NCBI RefSeq assembly: GCF_000497445.1
Contig: NZ_CM002285.1
Span: 5,870,839 to 5,925,692 of the forward strand
DNA from: Streptomyces roseochromogenus subsp. oscitans DS 12.976
GTDB lineage: Bacteria > Actinomycetota > Actinomycetes > Streptomycetales > Streptomycetaceae
DNA: 54,854 bases
Direction of reading: 5' to 3'
The translations under genes and the position numbers were made by a program. Positions 1-9,099 of this stretch are shown piece by piece (the first letter of the stretch is position 1; the number at the start of each line of letters is the position of its first letter). A model generated the notes under the pieces. It was not told the DNA's origin. It ran no database searches and saw only the letters and a list, made by a program, of their open reading frames with translations.

Positions 1-75
1 CTGGCGCTCGCGGCGCTGCCGCTGCCGCTGCCGAGGATCTGTGGCCTGGTGGCGCGTTCACGGAAGGCGCGGTGA
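1..75 (+). CDS. C-terminal end of a membrane-anchored protein (partial)
   Basis: An open frame runs in from the left edge and stops at TGA 73-75. The visible 24 residues are a hydrophobic Leu/Ala/Pro stretch followed by a basic tail (ARSRKAR), the usual ending of a single-pass or sortase-anchored surface protein. The next gene starts 1 bp after the stop, which supports a real co-directional gene. Nothing more can be said about its function because only the tail lies in the window. Confidence 0.45.
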   Translation: MALAALPLPLPRICGLVARSRKAR

Positions 76-76
76 A

Positions 77-1180
77 GTGAGCGGGAAGGTAAGGATGTTG
101 CGGGTCCCAGCGGTGGTGGCGGTGTTTGCGCTGCTTCTGTTGCCGCTCGCCGGCCCGGCGGCCGCTGCGGACGGGCCGGTCGTGAAGCTGTCGGCGACCC
201 AGGCCGGCACTGGCGGCTCGATCACCGCCACCGGCACCGGCTGGCGGCCGCACACGCTGCTGATGCTGCTGGTGTGTGGGCAGGCCACACCGTCCCGGGG
301 TGTCATCGGCGGCACCAACTCGTGCGCCAACGGCGACGGCCGGGCCGTGACCACCGATGCCCAGGGCGCCTTCGGCAAGGAACTCCCAGTCGCGGAACCG
401 CCCGTGCCCTGCCCCTGTGTGGTGCATGTGGCCACGGTCACCGGCGCCAGGGCCGAGGCGGACGCCGTCCTTGAGGTCGCCGGGCATCCCGTCGCCCCGC
501 TGCCCGCCGAGAACACCGACGGCCGGCTGTCGATCCTTTCCGACACCCGGCTGACCGGCTCCGGCTCCCTGCTGACCTGGTTCGGCGCTCCGCCGAGCCG
601 CACCCTGGTCTTCACCGTCGGCAACTCCGGCACCGGCACGATCAAGGACCCGATCTTCCAGGTCGGCTCCGCGCATGGGGTCTTCGCCCCGCAGTGGGAC
701 GACCGGCAGTGGCACGGCACCCTGGCGCCGGGCAAGAAAGCCGAGGTCAGCCTGCCCGTCGAGCTGTCCGCCGGAGCCCACGGCGACTACACCGTGTCCC
801 TGAAGTACGACGGCAAGGTCCTCGCCGAACAGCCGTGGGGAGTGAGCCGCCCCTGGGGCGTGACGCTGTTCTGGCTCCTGCTCTGCGTGGTCGTACCAGC
901 CGCGCTGTTCCGCATCGGCATGGCCGTGGTGGACCGGGTACGGCCTCGCCGCCCGGGCGGCGCTTCCCGCAGTGCCCACCGGCGACTGCCCCGGCCCGCC
1001 CTGCGGCTGCCGCTGTCGCTGCCGCGCTCCCGCACCGCTGAACCGCCCCCCTCGACCCCGACCCTGCCGTGGTTCACCCAGGACTCCGTCCCGGGCGACC
1101 CGGCCGGCCGGCTCTCCGCACCGCACCCCGACAGCCCGACGAGTCCTACGACTCCCACCAGGAAGGGACGACCCACGTGA
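77..1180 (+). CDS. Secreted, C-terminally membrane-anchored protein of unknown function
   Basis: The 367-residue product has an N-terminal signal peptide (basic n-region, Val/Leu core, AAAADG cleavage region). An extracellular part of about 230 residues contains several Cys, and its first ~110 residues faintly resemble the Ig-like neocarzinostatin fold (my impression only). A transmembrane helix (WGVTLFWLLLCVVVPAALF) is followed by a basic, Pro/Ser/Thr-rich cytoplasmic tail. GTG 77 has GGAAGG 9 nt upstream. ATG 95, with GGGAAGG just before it, is an equally possible start. The stop overlaps the next start as GTGA (1177-1180), so the two are probably translationally coupled and work at the cell surface together. 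Function is unknown. Confidence 0.75.
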   Translation: MSGKVRMLRVPAVVAVFALLLLPLAGPAAAADGPVVKLSATQAGTGGSITATGTGWRPHTLLMLLVCGQATPSRGVIGGTNSCANGDGRAVTTDAQGAFGKELPVAEPPVPCPCVVHVATVTGARAEADAVLEVAGHPVAPLPAENTDGRLSILSDTRLTGSGSLLTWFGAPPSRTLVFTVGNSGTGTIKDPIFQVGSAHGVFAPQWDDRQWHGTLAPGKKAEVSLPVELSAGAHGDYTVSLKYDGKVLAEQPWGVSRPWGVTLFWLLLCVVVPAALFRIGMAVVDRVRPRRPGGASRSAHRRLPRPALRLPLSLPRSRTAEPPPSTPTLPWFTQDSVPGDPAGRLSAPHPDSPTSPTTPTRKGRPT

Positions 1181-2457
1181 GCATCCGAAGGAGAGGTACG
1201 GCCGCGGGCGCCGCGCTGGCGCTGAGCGGTGCGGGCGTCCTGCTGGGCCTCGCCGCATCCCCCGCGCAGGCGGCCGAGGTGGCGTTCGCCACCCACTGTG
1301 TGCCGCCGGCGGGCATCAGTCCCGTCGACGGCACCACGAAGGTCGAGATCACCGCGCCGGCCACGGCGAAGGTGGGCGACACCGTGAACGTGGTGTGGAA
1401 GTTCGTCCAGGCCGCGTCCAAGAACCCCGACATCATCGACCTGCCCGCGAACTCGGTCCAGCCGTCCGGCGTGCTCAAGGCGGCCGGCGCGCAGGTCGCC
1501 GACATCGCGATGCAGGGGCCGCGGCAGAACCCGGCGATCCCCAAGGGCGGCGACATGGTGCTGTCCGACATGAAGGGCAGCGTCAAGCTGACGACGGCCG
1601 GCGAGGTGACGCTGACCCCGGACGCGTACACCGTCAACGCGATGTCGACGGACACCAAGTGCACGCCCAAGGAGACCGTGCAGAAGGCGGCGACGATCCA
1701 GGTGACGGGCGACGGCGGGGGCAGCGGCGGCACGTCCGGCCCGACACCGACCTCGTCGACGACGCCGACGCAGTCGAGCACCCCGACCCAGTCGGCCACG
1801 CCCACCGTCACATCCAGCGGCGGCAGCGGCCAGACCGACTTCACCGGCAAGGAGGTGCAGATCCCCTACGCCTGCAAGACCCCGATCGGCGACAAGAACG
1901 CGACCTCGCCGGTGCAGATCAACGCCAAGAAGAACGGCGGGGACTTCGGCGTCACCGTGCAGTTCAAGAAGTCGGTGATGAACAGCCCCGCCGACATCCC
2001 GGCGAACTCCGTGAAGCCGTCCATGGAGGTGGTGCTGGGCGGCGCCGACAAGGGCACCGTGCATGTGGAGGGGCCGACCAACGCCAAGCCCATCAAGTCC
2101 GGCGACCCGATCGAGATCCCGGACCTCACCGGCACCTACAAGCCCGGCGCGAGCGGCAGTTCGACCCTGTCCCCGGGCGTCCTGACGGTCAAGGCGCTCG
2201 GTACGACCACGACGTGCACCCCGACCAGGACGGAGGTCTCGCTCACCCTGGACACCAGCCAGCAGCCGGGCGGCTCGTCCGGAGGCACGTCCACCTCCGG
2301 TGGCTCGACCGGCGGCAGCAGCAGCGGCTCCGGCGGCCTCGCCCAGACCGGCGCCTACGACCACGGAGCCCTGAAGGCCCTCGGCCTGGTGGCCGGCACG
2401 GCGATCCTGCTGGGGGCGGCGGTGTTCACGTTCATGCCCGGGCGGAGGACGCGCTGA
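1177..2457 (+). CDS. Sortase-anchored (LAQTG) surface protein with duplicated domain
   Basis: The 426-residue secreted protein has a signal peptide ending near AQA (residue ~32). Two related ~140-residue domains are separated by a Gly/Ser/Thr/Pro-rich linker. A second low-complexity linker leads to LAQTG at about 388-392, a hydrophobic helix and the tail GRRTR. LAxTG is the motif known for class E sortases of Streptomyces, as used by long chaplins, so covalent attachment to peptidoglycan is inferred. Domain 1 contains DLPANSVQPS and domain 2 contains DIPANSVKPS, which shows the duplication. Each domain carries one Cys near its start and one near its end, which could pair. GTG 1177 is chosen for its AGGAAGGGA ribosome site and GTGA overlap with the preceding gene. 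The domain function is not recognised. Confidence 0.85.
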   Translation: MSIRRRGTAAGAALALSGAGVLLGLAASPAQAAEVAFATHCVPPAGISPVDGTTKVEITAPATAKVGDTVNVVWKFVQAASKNPDIIDLPANSVQPSGVLKAAGAQVADIAMQGPRQNPAIPKGGDMVLSDMKGSVKLTTAGEVTLTPDAYTVNAMSTDTKCTPKETVQKAATIQVTGDGGGSGGTSGPTPTSSTTPTQSSTPTQSATPTVTSSGGSGQTDFTGKEVQIPYACKTPIGDKNATSPVQINAKKNGGDFGVTVQFKKSVMNSPADIPANSVKPSMEVVLGGADKGTVHVEGPTNAKPIKSGDPIEIPDLTGTYKPGASGSSTLSPGVLTVKALGTTTTCTPTRTEVSLTLDTSQQPGGSSGGTSTSGGSTGGSSSGSGGLAQTGAYDHGALKALGLVAGTAILLGAAVFTFMPGRRTR

Positions 2458-2602
2458 CCTTGGGGAACGGACCTCAAATCTTGCTGCCGGATGGGGTGAG
2501 CACTCGCCGGGCAAGTGGCAGAGCGGTGAGGGCGGTTACGCCCTCGGCTGCGCCGTCGCCGCCCTGTGGGGCGTGAAGTGCGGCTGACGCGCCGCTGAGC
2601 GT

Positions 2603-2643
2603 GTGAGAGGGGCGGTCCGGGTTTCCCGGACCGCCCCTCTCAC
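2603..2643. terminator. Bidirectional terminator hairpin
   Basis: Perfect 19-bp inverted repeat (arms 2603-2621 and 2625-2643, loop TTT) between the convergent sortase-substrate and peptide-transporter genes. There is no long U-tract, as usual in Streptomyces. Confidence 0.85.
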
Positions 2644-2662
2644 GTGGGCCTCAGCCCTCGGA

Positions 2663-4165
2663 TCAGCGCACGTCACCCATGAGTGCGATGACCTTCTTGC
2701 GGTAGGCGACGAAACCGAGGCCACCGAGCGCCGCGATGGCGCCCTGGATGGCGAACGAGGTCGTCGACAGGAAGGCATCGCCGATGAGGAGCTGGGTCAG
2801 TGCGGCCAGGCAGTCACCGGCGGTGACCGCGAGGAACCACAGACCCATCATCTGGCTCGCGTACTTCTGCGGCGCCAGCTTGGTGGTGACCGACAGGCCG
2901 ACAGGGGACAGGCACAGCTCGGCCACCGTCTGGATCAGGTACACGGAGCACAGCCACAGCGGCGTGACCTTGGCGTCGCCGGAGGCGGCCGCCATGGCCA
3001 GCATCATCACGCCGAAGGAAACACCGATGCCGATCAGACCGAGGGCGAACTTCACGGTGGTGCTCGGGTTGCGCTGACCGAGCTTGATCCAAAGGGCCGC
3101 GATCACAGGCGCGAGGGCCATCACGAAGAGCGGGTTCAGCGACTGGAACCAGCTGGCCGGGAAGCCGAAGCTCCACAGCTTGTTCGAGGTGTGGTCGCTC
3201 GCGAACAGACTCAGCGTCGAGCCGGACTGGTCGTAGATCATCCAGAAGACCGCGGCGACGACGAAGAACCAGACGTAGCCGGTGATCTTGGACTTGTCGT
3301 CTGCCGTGAGCTCCTTGTCCCGGCGCATGCGGGTGAAGTAGAAGGCAGGCAGCGCCAGACCCGCGAGGGACAGCGGCCACAGGACCCAGTTGATCGTGAA
3401 CGAGCCGGTGGCGGCGACGATGCCGTAGAAGACCGCGGCGGCCGCGGCCCACAGACCCGCCTTCTTCAGCAGCGCGGTCCGCTCGGTGGCGTCCACCGGC
3501 TGCGGCACCTCGTTGCTGATCGGGCTCAGGTGGCGCGTGCCGAGCAGGTACTGGGCCAGGCCCAGCGCCATGCCCACACCCGCCAGTGCAAAGCCGACGT
3601 GCCAGTTGGTGACGTCGGCGACCCAGCCGATCAGCAGCGGGGCGACGAAGGCGCCAAGGTTGATGCCCATGTAGAAGACCGTGAAGGCGCCGTCACGTCG
3701 TGCGTCGTTCCGGTCCGGGTAGAGGTGGCCGACCATCGTGGAGATGTTGGCCTTGAGCAGACCCGAGCCGACGGCGATGAAGACGAGGCCGACGAAGAAG
3801 GTCGCCTTGACCGGCACGGCGAGCAGGAAGTGCCCGATCATGATGATCGTGCCGGCGACCGCCACGGTCTTGCGCGGACCCCACAGCCGGTCGCCGATCC
3901 AACCGCCGGGCATGGCCAGCAGATAGACGGTGGCGTTGTACACCGAGTAGATCGCGGCACCGGTGGCGGCTGCGAACGCGAGCCCGCCCTTGGACGCCGG
4001 GGCGACCAAGTACAGGACGAGCAGAGCCCTCATGCCGTAGAAGCTGAACCGCTCCCACATCTCGGTCATGAAGAGAGTGGCCAGGCCGCGGGGGTGGCCG
4101 AAGAAGGTCTTCTCGGAGCCGGGGGTGCCCGGGCGGACCGAGTCCTTCGTCAGGCTGGACGCCAT
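2663..4165 (-). CDS. POT/PTR2-family proton-dependent oligopeptide transporter
   Basis: The 500-residue polytopic membrane protein should import di- or tripeptides with protons. The POT signature E35-x-x-E38-R39-F40 with FYG follows directly (residues 41-44), and the second PTR2 signature FYMGINLGAF lies near residues 164-173. Length and the run of about 14 hydrophobic segments fit the family. The longer open frame upstream is non-coding in character. ATG 4165 is preferred because AAGGA lies about 8 nt upstream and the protein then starts at the family's usual place. It is divergent from the response regulator, with 536 bp between them. Exact substrate is unknown. Confidence 0.9.
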   Translation of the reverse strand: MASSLTKDSVRPGTPGSEKTFFGHPRGLATLFMTEMWERFSFYGMRALLVLYLVAPASKGGLAFAAATGAAIYSVYNATVYLLAMPGGWIGDRLWGPRKTVAVAGTIIMIGHFLLAVPVKATFFVGLVFIAVGSGLLKANISTMVGHLYPDRNDARRDGAFTVFYMGINLGAFVAPLLIGWVADVTNWHVGFALAGVGMALGLAQYLLGTRHLSPISNEVPQPVDATERTALLKKAGLWAAAAAVFYGIVAATGSFTINWVLWPLSLAGLALPAFYFTRMRRDKELTADDKSKITGYVWFFVVAAVFWMIYDQSGSTLSLFASDHTSNKLWSFGFPASWFQSLNPLFVMALAPVIAALWIKLGQRNPSTTVKFALGLIGIGVSFGVMMLAMAAASGDAKVTPLWLCSVYLIQTVAELCLSPVGLSVTTKLAPQKYASQMMGLWFLAVTAGDCLAALTQLLIGDAFLSTTSFAIQGAIAALGGLGFVAYRKKVIALMGDVR

Positions 4166-4689
4166 GGTCGTTCCTTGCTGGTCGGGACGCGCTGCTGGAG
4201 CGTGGCGCGCCCGGTGGGGGTGCGGCCGGCACCGGCAGGTCGGTCGTCCACCCCCACGCCCAGGGGGAGTCCGTCTCCGGATCACGGAGGCGGCGGACGG
4301 CGACCACCGGGATCCACGCCCCGACGCGTCGATGCGTCCGGAGCCCGGCCAGAGGTCATTCCTTTCGAGGCTGGCGTGCGCCAACCCGCACATGAAAGAG
4401 ACCTTCAGCGTCAGATGCCCGCCAAAGGTCCCCGGATGTACTACAGGCGTTCACGTCACTGTACGGCAGGACACAGCCGGATATGGAAGGACTTGAGACG
4501 CGGATCACAGGTGTCGGGGGAACCGCGGGAACGGATTCGAAGGTCTCTCCTACGATCGCATCCCGGAGTAATGGTTCGGACCAGTAGTGGATCGGCGAGG
4601 GATCAGTGGGGGACCGGCGGGGGACCGGTGGGGTGCGAAGGTAAGAGTTCCTGGAAGCGATCACACCCCAGCACCGCACGCGGGCGGTC
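4166..4689. other. Long divergent intergenic region
   Basis: About 520 bp separate the peptide transporter (minus) and response regulator (plus). No convincing gene or RNA was found. It should contain both promoters, but apart from the -10-like element next to the regulator gene no control site could be assigned. Confidence 0.5.
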
Positions 4690-4695
4690 TACCAT
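4690..4695 (+). promoter_or_regulatory. Candidate -10 box of a leaderless transcript
   Basis: TACCAT fits the TAnnnT form of principal-sigma -10 boxes and ends 6 nt before ATG 4702. No Shine-Dalgarno sequence precedes that ATG, so transcription probably starts at or beside the start codon. No good -35 box is visible. Confidence 0.4.
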
Positions 4696-4701
4696 CACCT
4701 C

Positions 4702-5379
4702 ATGACCCGTGTACTGCTCGCCGAGGACGACGCGTCCATCTCGGAGCCGCTGGCTCGCGCCCTGCGCCGGGAAGGTTACGAGGTCGAGGTGCGCGAGGAC
4801 GGACCCAGCGCGCTCGACGCCGGAATGCAGGGCGGCGTCGATCTGGTCGTACTGGACCTGGGCCTGCCCGGCATGGACGGCCTGGAGGTCGCCCGCCGGC
4901 TGCGGGCCGACGGCCACACCGTGCCGATCCTCATCCTGACCGCGCGGGCCGACGAGGTGGACACCGTCGTCGGCCTGGACGCGGGCGCCGACGACTACGT
5001 CACCAAGCCCTTCCGGCTCGCCGAACTGCTCGCCCGGGTGCGGGCACTGCTCCGGCGCGGCGCCGCGGAGCCGCAGCAGCCGCCGGCCACGCACGGAGTG
5101 CGCATCGATGTCGAGTCGCACCGGGCGTGGATGGGCGACGAGGAACTGCAGCTCACCGCCAAGGAGTTCGACCTGCTGCGGGTGCTGGTGCGGGACGCCG
5201 GCCGGGTCGTCACGCGCGACCAGCTGATGCGCGAGGTCTGGGACACCACGTGGTGGTCGTCCACCAAGACCCTCGACATGCACATCTCCTGGTTGCGCAA
5301 GAAGCTGGGCGACGACGCGGCGAACCCCCGCTACATCGCGACGGTCCGTGGCGTCGGCTTCCGCTTCGAGAAGAGCTGA
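4702..5379 (+). CDS. OmpR/PhoB-type response regulator
   Basis: The 225-residue protein has a receiver domain (1-115) and a winged-helix DNA-binding domain (about 130-225). Receiver residues are canonical: acidic pair D9/D10, phospho-acceptor D52 in VVLDLGLPG, T80 and K102 in TKPF. The effector half contains the typical ending NPRYIATVRGVGFRFEKS. It lies 71 bp upstream of a histidine kinase in the same direction, so the two form a two-component system. The stimulus cannot be read from sequence. The gene appears to lack a ribosome binding site and may be translated from a leaderless mRNA. Confidence 0.93.
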   Translation: MTRVLLAEDDASISEPLARALRREGYEVEVREDGPSALDAGMQGGVDLVVLDLGLPGMDGLEVARRLRADGHTVPILILTARADEVDTVVGLDAGADDYVTKPFRLAELLARVRALLRRGAAEPQQPPATHGVRIDVESHRAWMGDEELQLTAKEFDLLRVLVRDAGRVVTRDQLMREVWDTTWWSSTKTLDMHISWLRKKLGDDAANPRYIATVRGVGFRFEKS

Positions 5380-5450
5380 CCCCTTCCCGGGTGGGTCCCT
5401 CCCCGGGTGGGCCCCGCCCCGGGCCCAGTGATCACTTCAGGTAACGGATC

Positions 5451-6722
5451 ATGCGCCGACGTCTCATCCAGTCCACCCTCGCCGTCGTCCTCGTCGTGAT
5501 CGCGGTCTTCGGCATCTCGCTGGTGATCGTCGAGTCGCGGACGATCAGCAACGGCGCGCAGGAGCGCGTGGATTCCGAGGCCGTACGGCTGGCCAGCATC
5601 GTGGACAGCAGGATCCTCGCCGCCGAGAGCGTCAACGCGGACGTGCTGCGCAACCCGGTCAGCAAGGACCAGTACGCGGTGATCCGCATGCCGGGCCATG
5701 ACCCGATCGAGATCGGCACCAAGCCGCAGGGTGACGTGATTCACGCCACCCAGCAGGGCGAGGAGGGCGAGACGGTCACCGTGCAGGAGCCGCGCTCCGC
5801 GGTGACCCGCGAGGTCGGCCGGACCCTGCTGGTCATCGGCCTGGTGGCGCTGCTCGCGGTGGTCGCGGCCGTGCTGCTCGCCGTGCGGCAGGCCAATCGG
5901 CTCGCCTCCCCGCTGACCGACCTCGCGGAGACCGCCGAGCGGCTCGGCTCCGGCGACCCCCGCCCCCGGCACAAGCGGTACGGCGTCCCCGAGCTGGACC
6001 GGGTCGCCGATGTGCTGGACTCCTCCGCCGAGCGCATCGGCCGCATGCTGACGGCCGAGCGGCGGCTGGCCGCCGATGCCTCCCACCAGCTGCGCACCCC
6101 TCTCACCGCCCTGTCCATGCGCCTTGAGGAGATCACCCTCACCGACGACCCGGACATCGTGAAGGAAGAGGCGAACGTCGCGCTCACGCAGGTCGAGCGG
6201 CTCACCGACGTGGTCGAGCGGCTGCTGACGAACTCCCGCGACCCGCGCACCGGCTCCGCCGTCACCTTCGACCTGGACGAGGTCATCCAGCAGCAGCTGG
6301 CCGAGTGGCGGCCCGCCTACCGCAGTGCCGGCCGGGCCATCGTCAGCTCCGGCAAGCGGCATCTGCAGGCCGTCGGCACGCCGGGGGCGGTCGCCCAGGT
6401 ACTGGCCGCGCTGATCGAGAACTCCCTGATGCACGGTGGCGGCACGGTCGCGCTGCGCACCCGCGTCACCGGCAACCAAGCCGTGGTCGAGGTCACCGAC
6501 GAGGGTCCCGGTGTCCCGGCCGACCTCGGCGCGCGGATCTTCGAGCGGACGATCAGCGGACGGAACTCCACGGGGATCGGCCTGGCCGTCGCCCGGGACC
6601 TCGCCGAGGCCGACGGCGGCCGTCTGGAACTCCTCCAGGCCCAGCCCCCGGTCTTCGGCCTGTTCCTCTCCCGCACACCGCCGGCCCGCAAGGCGGAGGA
6701 GGACCGGCCGACGGTCCGCTGA
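5451..6722 (+). CDS. Sensor histidine kinase, partner of the upstream regulator
   Basis: The 423-residue inner-membrane kinase has two transmembrane segments (about 7-27 and 125-145) flanking an extracytoplasmic sensor of roughly 95 residues, then a HAMP-like linker. The H-box is ASHQLRTPLTAL with phosphorylated H212. The ATP-binding domain follows with N-box (ALIENSLMHGG), G1 (DEGPGV) and G2 (STGIGLAVARDL). All catalytic motifs are present. The gap to the regulator holds two copies of a CCCGGGTGGG-type repeat and no terminator, so co-transcription is likely. The small sensor domain gives no hint of ligand. Confidence 0.93.
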   Translation: MRRRLIQSTLAVVLVVIAVFGISLVIVESRTISNGAQERVDSEAVRLASIVDSRILAAESVNADVLRNPVSKDQYAVIRMPGHDPIEIGTKPQGDVIHATQQGEEGETVTVQEPRSAVTREVGRTLLVIGLVALLAVVAAVLLAVRQANRLASPLTDLAETAERLGSGDPRPRHKRYGVPELDRVADVLDSSAERIGRMLTAERRLAADASHQLRTPLTALSMRLEEITLTDDPDIVKEEANVALTQVERLTDVVERLLTNSRDPRTGSAVTFDLDEVIQQQLAEWRPAYRSAGRAIVSSGKRHLQAVGTPGAVAQVLAALIENSLMHGGGTVALRTRVTGNQAVVEVTDEGPGVPADLGARIFERTISGRNSTGIGLAVARDLAEADGGRLELLQAQPPVFGLFLSRTPPARKAEEDRPTVR

Positions 6723-6740
6723 GACCGGCTGCGAGCCCGG

Positions 6741-7241
6741 CTACGGAACCCGCTGCGACTTCGGCTCGGAGTGCGGCCTCTTCGACTCGGCCACCAGGAT
6801 CGACTCCGCCTCCTGCGTCGGCTGCACGCGGAACACCCAGGTGCGGTACGACCAGAAACGGAACAGGGTCGCGACGCCGATGCCGACGAACTTGGAGATG
6901 TTGCTCTGCAGCGGGCTGTCCCAGCCGAGGCCGTAGGTCGCCAGGTACAGCACGCCGTTCTCGATCACCAGGCCGATCGCGCTGAAGAGGAGGAACAGCG
7001 TGAGTTCCTTGGTGCGGCCGCTCTTCTCGCGGTCCCGGTACGTCCAGTAGCGGAAGCCCACGTAGTTGAACGCGATGGCGACCACCGTCGCGATGATGCT
7101 GGCGCGCACCACCGGCAGATCGGAGACATGGCGGACCAGGTTGAACACGCCGAGGTTGACGAAGATGCCCGCAACGCCGACGGTGCCGAACTTGGCCACC
7201 TCGCGTCCGAGCCGTCGCAGCCCCGAGGAACGAGGTTCCAT
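6741..7241 (-). CDS. GtrA-family membrane protein
   Basis: The 166-residue protein has four hydrophobic helices and the GtrA pattern: KFGTVGVAGIFVNLGVF in helix 1, FNYVGFRYWTYRDR between helices 2 and 3, and RFWSYRTWVF at the end. GtrA proteins are thought to help move polyprenyl-linked sugars across the membrane in envelope glycosylation. A longer frame begins at 7283, but ATG 7241 has a GGGAGC ribosome site and gives the normal family length. It is convergent with the histidine kinase, and 182 bp of divergent promoter region separates it from purK. In this window, rich in glycosyltransferases and LCP ligases, a role in wall-polymer assembly is plausible but inferred. Confidence 0.85.
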   Translation of the reverse strand: MEPRSSGLRRLGREVAKFGTVGVAGIFVNLGVFNLVRHVSDLPVVRASIIATVVAIAFNYVGFRYWTYRDREKSGRTKELTLFLLFSAIGLVIENGVLYLATYGLGWDSPLQSNISKFVGIGVATLFRFWSYRTWVFRVQPTQEAESILVAESKRPHSEPKSQRVP

Positions 7242-7328
7242 GGCCGTGCAGCTCCCGTCGGTAGGTTTTGTCAGCCCCGCCATGCTAACCAGACGGAGTA
7301 GCCGACGCCTCCGGACTGGGTCATAGCT

Positions 7329-7356
7329 CGGAAACAGGTCGGAAAGAGCGCGGAAA
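7329..7356. repeat. Three 11-bp-spaced CGGAAA direct repeats
   Basis: CGGAAA occurs at 7329, 7340 and 7351, exactly one helical turn apart, in the divergent region between the gtrA-like gene and purK. Direct repeats with 11-bp period are the usual binding pattern of OmpR/PhoB-type regulators. No regulator is assigned. Confidence 0.5.
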
Positions 7357-7411
7357 GTGGCGGGTAAGAGATCCCCAGAGGGACGCGAACCGGTCGCCCC
7401 GGCGTGGCCGA

Positions 7412-7417
7412 TACGCT
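7412..7417 (+). promoter_or_regulatory. Candidate -10 box for leaderless purK
   Basis: TACGCT (TAnnnT) ends 6 nt before the GTG start of purK and there is no clear ribosome binding site. This suggests transcription starts on the initiation codon. Confidence 0.4.
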
Positions 7418-7423
7418 AGGGGT

Positions 7424-8575
7424 GTGACGTTCCCGGTAGTCGGCATGGTCGGCGGGGGGCAGCTCGCGCGTATGACGCACGAGGCGGGCATCCCGTTGGG
7501 CATCAGGTTCAAGCTCCTCAGTGACACCCCTCAGGATTCCGCGGCGCAGGTCGTGAGCGATGTCGTCATCGGCGACTACCGCGATCTGGACACGCTGCGT
7601 GAGTTCGCGCGCGGCTGTGACGTGATCACCTTCGATCACGAGCACGTGCCGATCGAGCACCTCAGGGCCCTGGAAGCGGACGGCATCCCCGTGCGCCCGG
7701 GGCCCGACGCGCTGGTGCACGCCCAGGACAAGGGCGTGATGCGCGCGAAGCTCGACGCGATCGGCATCCCGTGCCCGCGGCACCGGATCGTCACCGACCC
7801 GGAGGACGTGGTCCGGTTCGCGGCCGAGGGGGACGGCTTCCCGGTCGTGCTGAAGACCGTCCGCGGCGGCTACGACGGCAAGGGCGTGTGGGTCGTGGAG
7901 ACCCCAGAGGAAGCCACCGACCCGTTCCGGGCCGGCGTCCCGGTCCTCGCCGAGGAGAAGGTCGACTACGTCCGCGAGCTGGCCGCGTGCGTCGTACGGT
8001 CCCCGCACGGCCAGGCCGTCGCCTACCCGGTGGTGGAGTCCCGGCAGGTCGGCGGCGTCTGCGACACGGTCATAGCCCCCGCCCCGGACCTGGACGACTC
8101 CCTCGCGCTGCAGGCCGAGCGGATGGCCCTGACCATCGCCAAGGAGCTGGACGTCGTCGGGCATCTCGCGGTCGAGCTGTTCCAGACCCGCAATGCCGAC
8201 GGATCTTCCAGTGTCCTCGTCAACGAACTCGCGATGCGCCCGCACAACTCCGGTCACTGGACCCAGGACGGCGCGATCACCTCGCAGTTCGCCAACCACG
8301 TCCGCGCGATCCTCGACCTCCCGCTCGGCGACCCGCGCCCGCGCGCCAAGTGGACGGTCATGGTCAACGTCCTCGGCGGCGACTACCCGGACATGTACTC
8401 CGCGTACTTGCACTGCATGGCCCGCGACCCCAAGCTCAAGATCCATATGTACGGCAAGGACGTGAAGCCGGGCCGCAAGGTCGGACACGTCAACACCTAC
8501 GGCGACGACCTGGACGACGTGCTGGAGCGCGCCCGTCACGCAGCCGGCTATCTGAGAGGCACGATCACCGAATGA
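7424..8575 (+). CDS. purK: N5-carboxyaminoimidazole ribonucleotide synthase
   Basis: The 383-residue ATP-grasp enzyme carboxylates aminoimidazole ribonucleotide with ATP and bicarbonate in de novo purine synthesis. The N-terminal [11 protein letters not shown], the ATP-grasp core with [12 protein letters not shown], the acidic metal site around VELF and [14 protein letters not shown], and the length all match PurK. The stop overlaps the purE start as ATGA (8572-8575), so the pair are translationally coupled and supply consecutive steps. GTG 7424 is used because a -10-like box sits just before it and the protein then begins at the conserved beta-strand. Confidence 0.95.
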   Translation: MTFPVVGMVGGGQLARMTHEAGIPLGIRFKLLSDTPQDSAAQVVSDVVIGDYRDLDTLREFARGCDVITFDHEHVPIEHLRALEADGIPVRPGPDALVHAQDKGVMRAKLDAIGIPCPRHRIVTDPEDVVRFAAEGDGFPVVLKTVRGGYDGKGVWVVETPEEATDPFRAGVPVLAEEKVDYVRELAACVVRSPHGQAVAYPVVESRQVGGVCDTVIAPAPDLDDSLALQAERMALTIAKELDVVGHLAVELFQTRNADGSSSVLVNELAMRPHNSGHWTQDGAITSQFANHVRAILDLPLGDPRPRAKWTVMVNVLGGDYPDMYSAYLHCMARDPKLKIHMYGKDVKPGRKVGHVNTYGDDLDDVLERARHAAGYLRGTITE

Positions 8576-9093
8576 GCCCTGTTGTTGGCATCGTCATGGG
8601 GTCGGACTCCGACTGGCCCGTCATGGAGGCCGCCGCCAAGGCGCTGGACGAGTTCGAGATCGCCTACGAGGTCGACGTCGTCTCCGCGCACCGCATGCCC
8701 CGCGAGATGGTCACGTACGGCGAGCAGGCCGCCGACCGCGGTCTGAAGGTGATCATCGCCGGTGCGGGCGGCGCCGCCCATCTGCCGGGCATGCTCGCCT
8801 CGGTGACCCCGCTGCCGGTCATCGGTGTGCCGGTGCCACTGAAGTACCTCGACGGCATGGACTCGCTGCTGTCCATCGTGCAGATGCCGGCCGGTGTGCC
8901 GGTCGCCACGGTCTCCGTCGCCGGTGCCCGCAACGCGGGCCTGCTCGCGGCCCGCATCCTCGCCACGCACGACGAGGACCTGCAGCACAAGATGCGCGAC
9001 TTCCAGCAGGACCTGAACGACCAGGCCACCGAGAAGGGCAAGCGGCTGCGCGCCAAGGTCGAGGGGTCGAGCGGCTTCGGCTTCGGGAAGTAA
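8572..9093 (+). CDS. purE: N5-carboxyaminoimidazole ribonucleotide mutase (class I PurE)
   Basis: The 173-residue enzyme moves the carboxyl group of N5-CAIR to form CAIR, the step after PurK. GSDSDW near residue 10, SAHRMPREM and [12 protein letters not shown] are the class I PurE signatures that line the substrate site. Start ATG 8572 overlaps the purK stop by 4 bp. The 6-bp gap to the following dipeptidase gene suggests the operon continues. Length is normal for bacterial PurE. Confidence 0.96.
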   Translation: MSPVVGIVMGSDSDWPVMEAAAKALDEFEIAYEVDVVSAHRMPREMVTYGEQAADRGLKVIIAGAGGAAHLPGMLASVTPLPVIGVPVPLKYLDGMDSLLSIVQMPAGVPVATVSVAGARNAGLLAARILATHDEDLQHKMRDFQQDLNDQATEKGKRLRAKVEGSSGFGFGK

Positions 9094-9099
9094 GACGTA

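Noticed and set aside
787..2514. Long antisense open frame over the surface-protein genes
   Set aside because: Arg/Gly/Ala-rich translation without motifs; it arises from GC-rich codon bias of the real plus-strand genes.
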